A model generated the notes under the pieces. The model saw only the letters and a list, made by a program, of their open reading frames with translations, was not told where the DNA came from and ran no database searches. A program made the translations under genes and the position numbers. From contig JAFXOC010000158.1 of NCBI GenBank assembly GCA_017529085.1, positions 1 through 5,147 on the forward strand: a stretch of DNA of 5,147 bases, in the 5' to 3' direction. The DNA comes from Selenomonadaceae bacterium (GTDB taxonomy: Bacteria > Bacillota > Negativicutes > Selenomonadales > Selenomonadaceae). Below are positions 4,207 to 5,147 of this stretch, piece after piece. Every line of letters starts with the position of its first letter. Within the stretch, counting starts at the first letter, position 1.

Positions 4207-5147
4207 ATGTATCAAGAGGAGTACAAGCGTTGGAAGGAATTTCCGCTGGTAGATTTTGATCTGTCGAAGGAACTCTTAGATATTGAAGGAAATGACGAGG
4301 CAATAAAAGAGCGTTTCGCCGTCGCTTTGAAATTTGGAACCGCAGGACTTCGCGGCACTTTAGGCGCAGGCACCAACCGCATGAATGTGTATGTGGTGCG
4401 TCAAGCAACTCAAGGCGTTGCGAATTGGGTAAAAACTCAAGGCGGCAATCAGACGGTGGCTATTAGCTATGACAGCCGGTTAAAGGGCTGGAATTTTGCC
4501 AGAGACGCAGCTTCCGTGCTCGCGGCAAACGGAATTAACGTGCGCATCTACGACGAGCTTATGCCGGTGCCTGCGCTTTCTTTCGCCACCCGTTATTATA
4601 AATGCAACGCGGGCATTATGGTGACTGCAAGCCATAATCCCGCTCAATACAACGGATATAAAGCGTACGGTCCGGACGGTTGCCAGATGACGGACGACGC
4701 TGCGGCCGTGGTTTATGACGCAATTCAAAAAACTGATGTATTAAGCGGCGCAAAATATATGAGTTTTGCGGAAGGCGTTGAAAAAGGACTCATTAAATTC
4801 GTAGGCGACGATTGTAAGGATGCTTTCTATGAGGCGATTGAGAAGCGTCAGGTGCGCCCGGGGCTTGCTAAAACCGCCGGATTGAAACTTGTTTATTCGC
4901 CACTTAACGGTACGGGACTTGTACCTGTTACACGCGTGCTTCACGATATTGGCATTACGGATATTACAATTGTACCGGAGCAAGAATATCCTAACGGCTA
5001 TTTCACCACCTGTTCTTATCCCAATCCCGAAATTTTTGCGGCTCTTGAAAAAGGATTGGAACTGGCAAAAAAAGTTGGCGCGGATTTGATGCTTGCTACA
5101 GACCCGGATGCGGATCGCGTCGGTATTGCGATGAAATGTCCCGACGG
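4207..5147 (+). CDS. pgcA: Phosphoglucomutase/phosphomannomutase-type phosphohexomutase, 5' part
   Basis: This open frame continues past the window end (313 codons seen). The product belongs to the alpha-D-phosphohexomutase superfamily, which interconverts hexose 1- and 6-phosphates through a phosphoserine. The start MYQEEYKRWKEFPLVDFDL and the block FGTAGLRGTLGAGTNRMN (43-60) closely resemble the long PgcA/PGM2-like group rather than short GlmM. The active-site loop TASHNP (140-145) places the phosphoserine at Ser142. The metal loop DPDADR (299-304) is complete. GYKAYGPDGCQ (149-159) and YSPLNGTG are also typical. Relatives run to about 560-580 aa, so a little over half is visible and the sugar-specificity and phosphate-binding domains lie outside. 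The gene has its own promoter and ribosome site. It probably supplies glucose 1-phosphate for envelope or storage polysaccharide; whether it prefers glucose or mannose cannot be told. The symbol is by resemblance to B. subtilis PgcA. Confidence 0.92.
   Translation, partial: MYQEEYKRWKEFPLVDFDLSKELLDIEGNDEAIKERFAVALKFGTAGLRGTLGAGTNRMNVYVVRQATQGVANWVKTQGGNQTVAISYDSRLKGWNFARDAASVLAANGINVRIYDELMPVPALSFATRYYKCNAGIMVTASHNPAQYNGYKAYGPDGCQMTDDAAAVVYDAIQKTDVLSGAKYMSFAEGVEKGLIKFVGDDCKDAFYEAIEKRQVRPGLAKTAGLKLVYSPLNGTGLVPVTRVLHDIGITDITIVPEQEYPNGYFTTCSYPNPEIFAALEKGLELAKKVGADLMLATDPDADRVGIAMKCPD

Noticed and set aside
4205..4983. Minus-strand readings within the phosphohexomutase gene, and a plus-strand reading at 4889-5089
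   Set aside because: The mutase frame carries family motifs along its whole length; these are shadows in other frames.

Overview
The window looks like ordinary chromosome from a bacterium of moderate-to-low GC content. Shine-Dalgarno sites are purine-rich (AGGAGG, GGAGG), one gene starts with TTG, and the protein families fit an anaerobic Bacillota-type organism. A Negativicutes-like lineage is my best guess, but this is an impression from gene content and intergenic repeats, and no marker here settles it. I see no phage, plasmid, transposase, CRISPR or defence genes.

Layout. At the left edge (1-157, minus strand) is the 5' end of a gene for an exported protein. It is followed by a divergent intergenic region (158-529). 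That region holds a perfect 15-bp tandem duplication, a MITE-like nested palindrome (about 277-419) and a good sigma-70-type promoter. The promoter drives a tight three-gene cluster (530-2263): a secreted NlpC/P60 peptidoglycan hydrolase with an N-terminal peptidoglycan-binding domain, a hotdog-fold acyl-CoA thioesterase, and an unrecognised protein with one N-terminal membrane segment. A 111-bp AT-rich spacer with a T/A palindrome separates this from a pair overlapping by 1 nt (2375-3777): a diverged relative of coenzyme F420-0:L-glutamate ligase, and ribonuclease PH (rph). A gene-free stretch of about 430 bp follows (3778-4206). It holds a GC-rich hairpin, an inverted pair of GAGGGAGG-type palindromes, a second T/A palindrome and a promoter. 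The promoter leads into a phosphoglucomutase/phosphomannomutase-type gene (4207 onward) that runs off the right edge.

How the genes fit together. The proteins are housekeeping: cell-wall turnover, thioester hydrolysis, 3' trimming of tRNA, and hexose-phosphate interconversion feeding cell-envelope sugars. The link between the F420-ligase-like gene and rph is physical (TAATG overlap with an AGGAGG inside the upstream gene), which suggests translational coupling rather than a shared pathway. No other F420 biosynthesis gene is visible.

The most interesting material is non-coding. Two intergenic regions carry the same modular palindrome: GAGGGAGG, then a small hairpin with a GAA loop, then GGA(A/G)GGAG. 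The stem bases differ between copies but pairing is kept. I found no convincing new multi-gene system.
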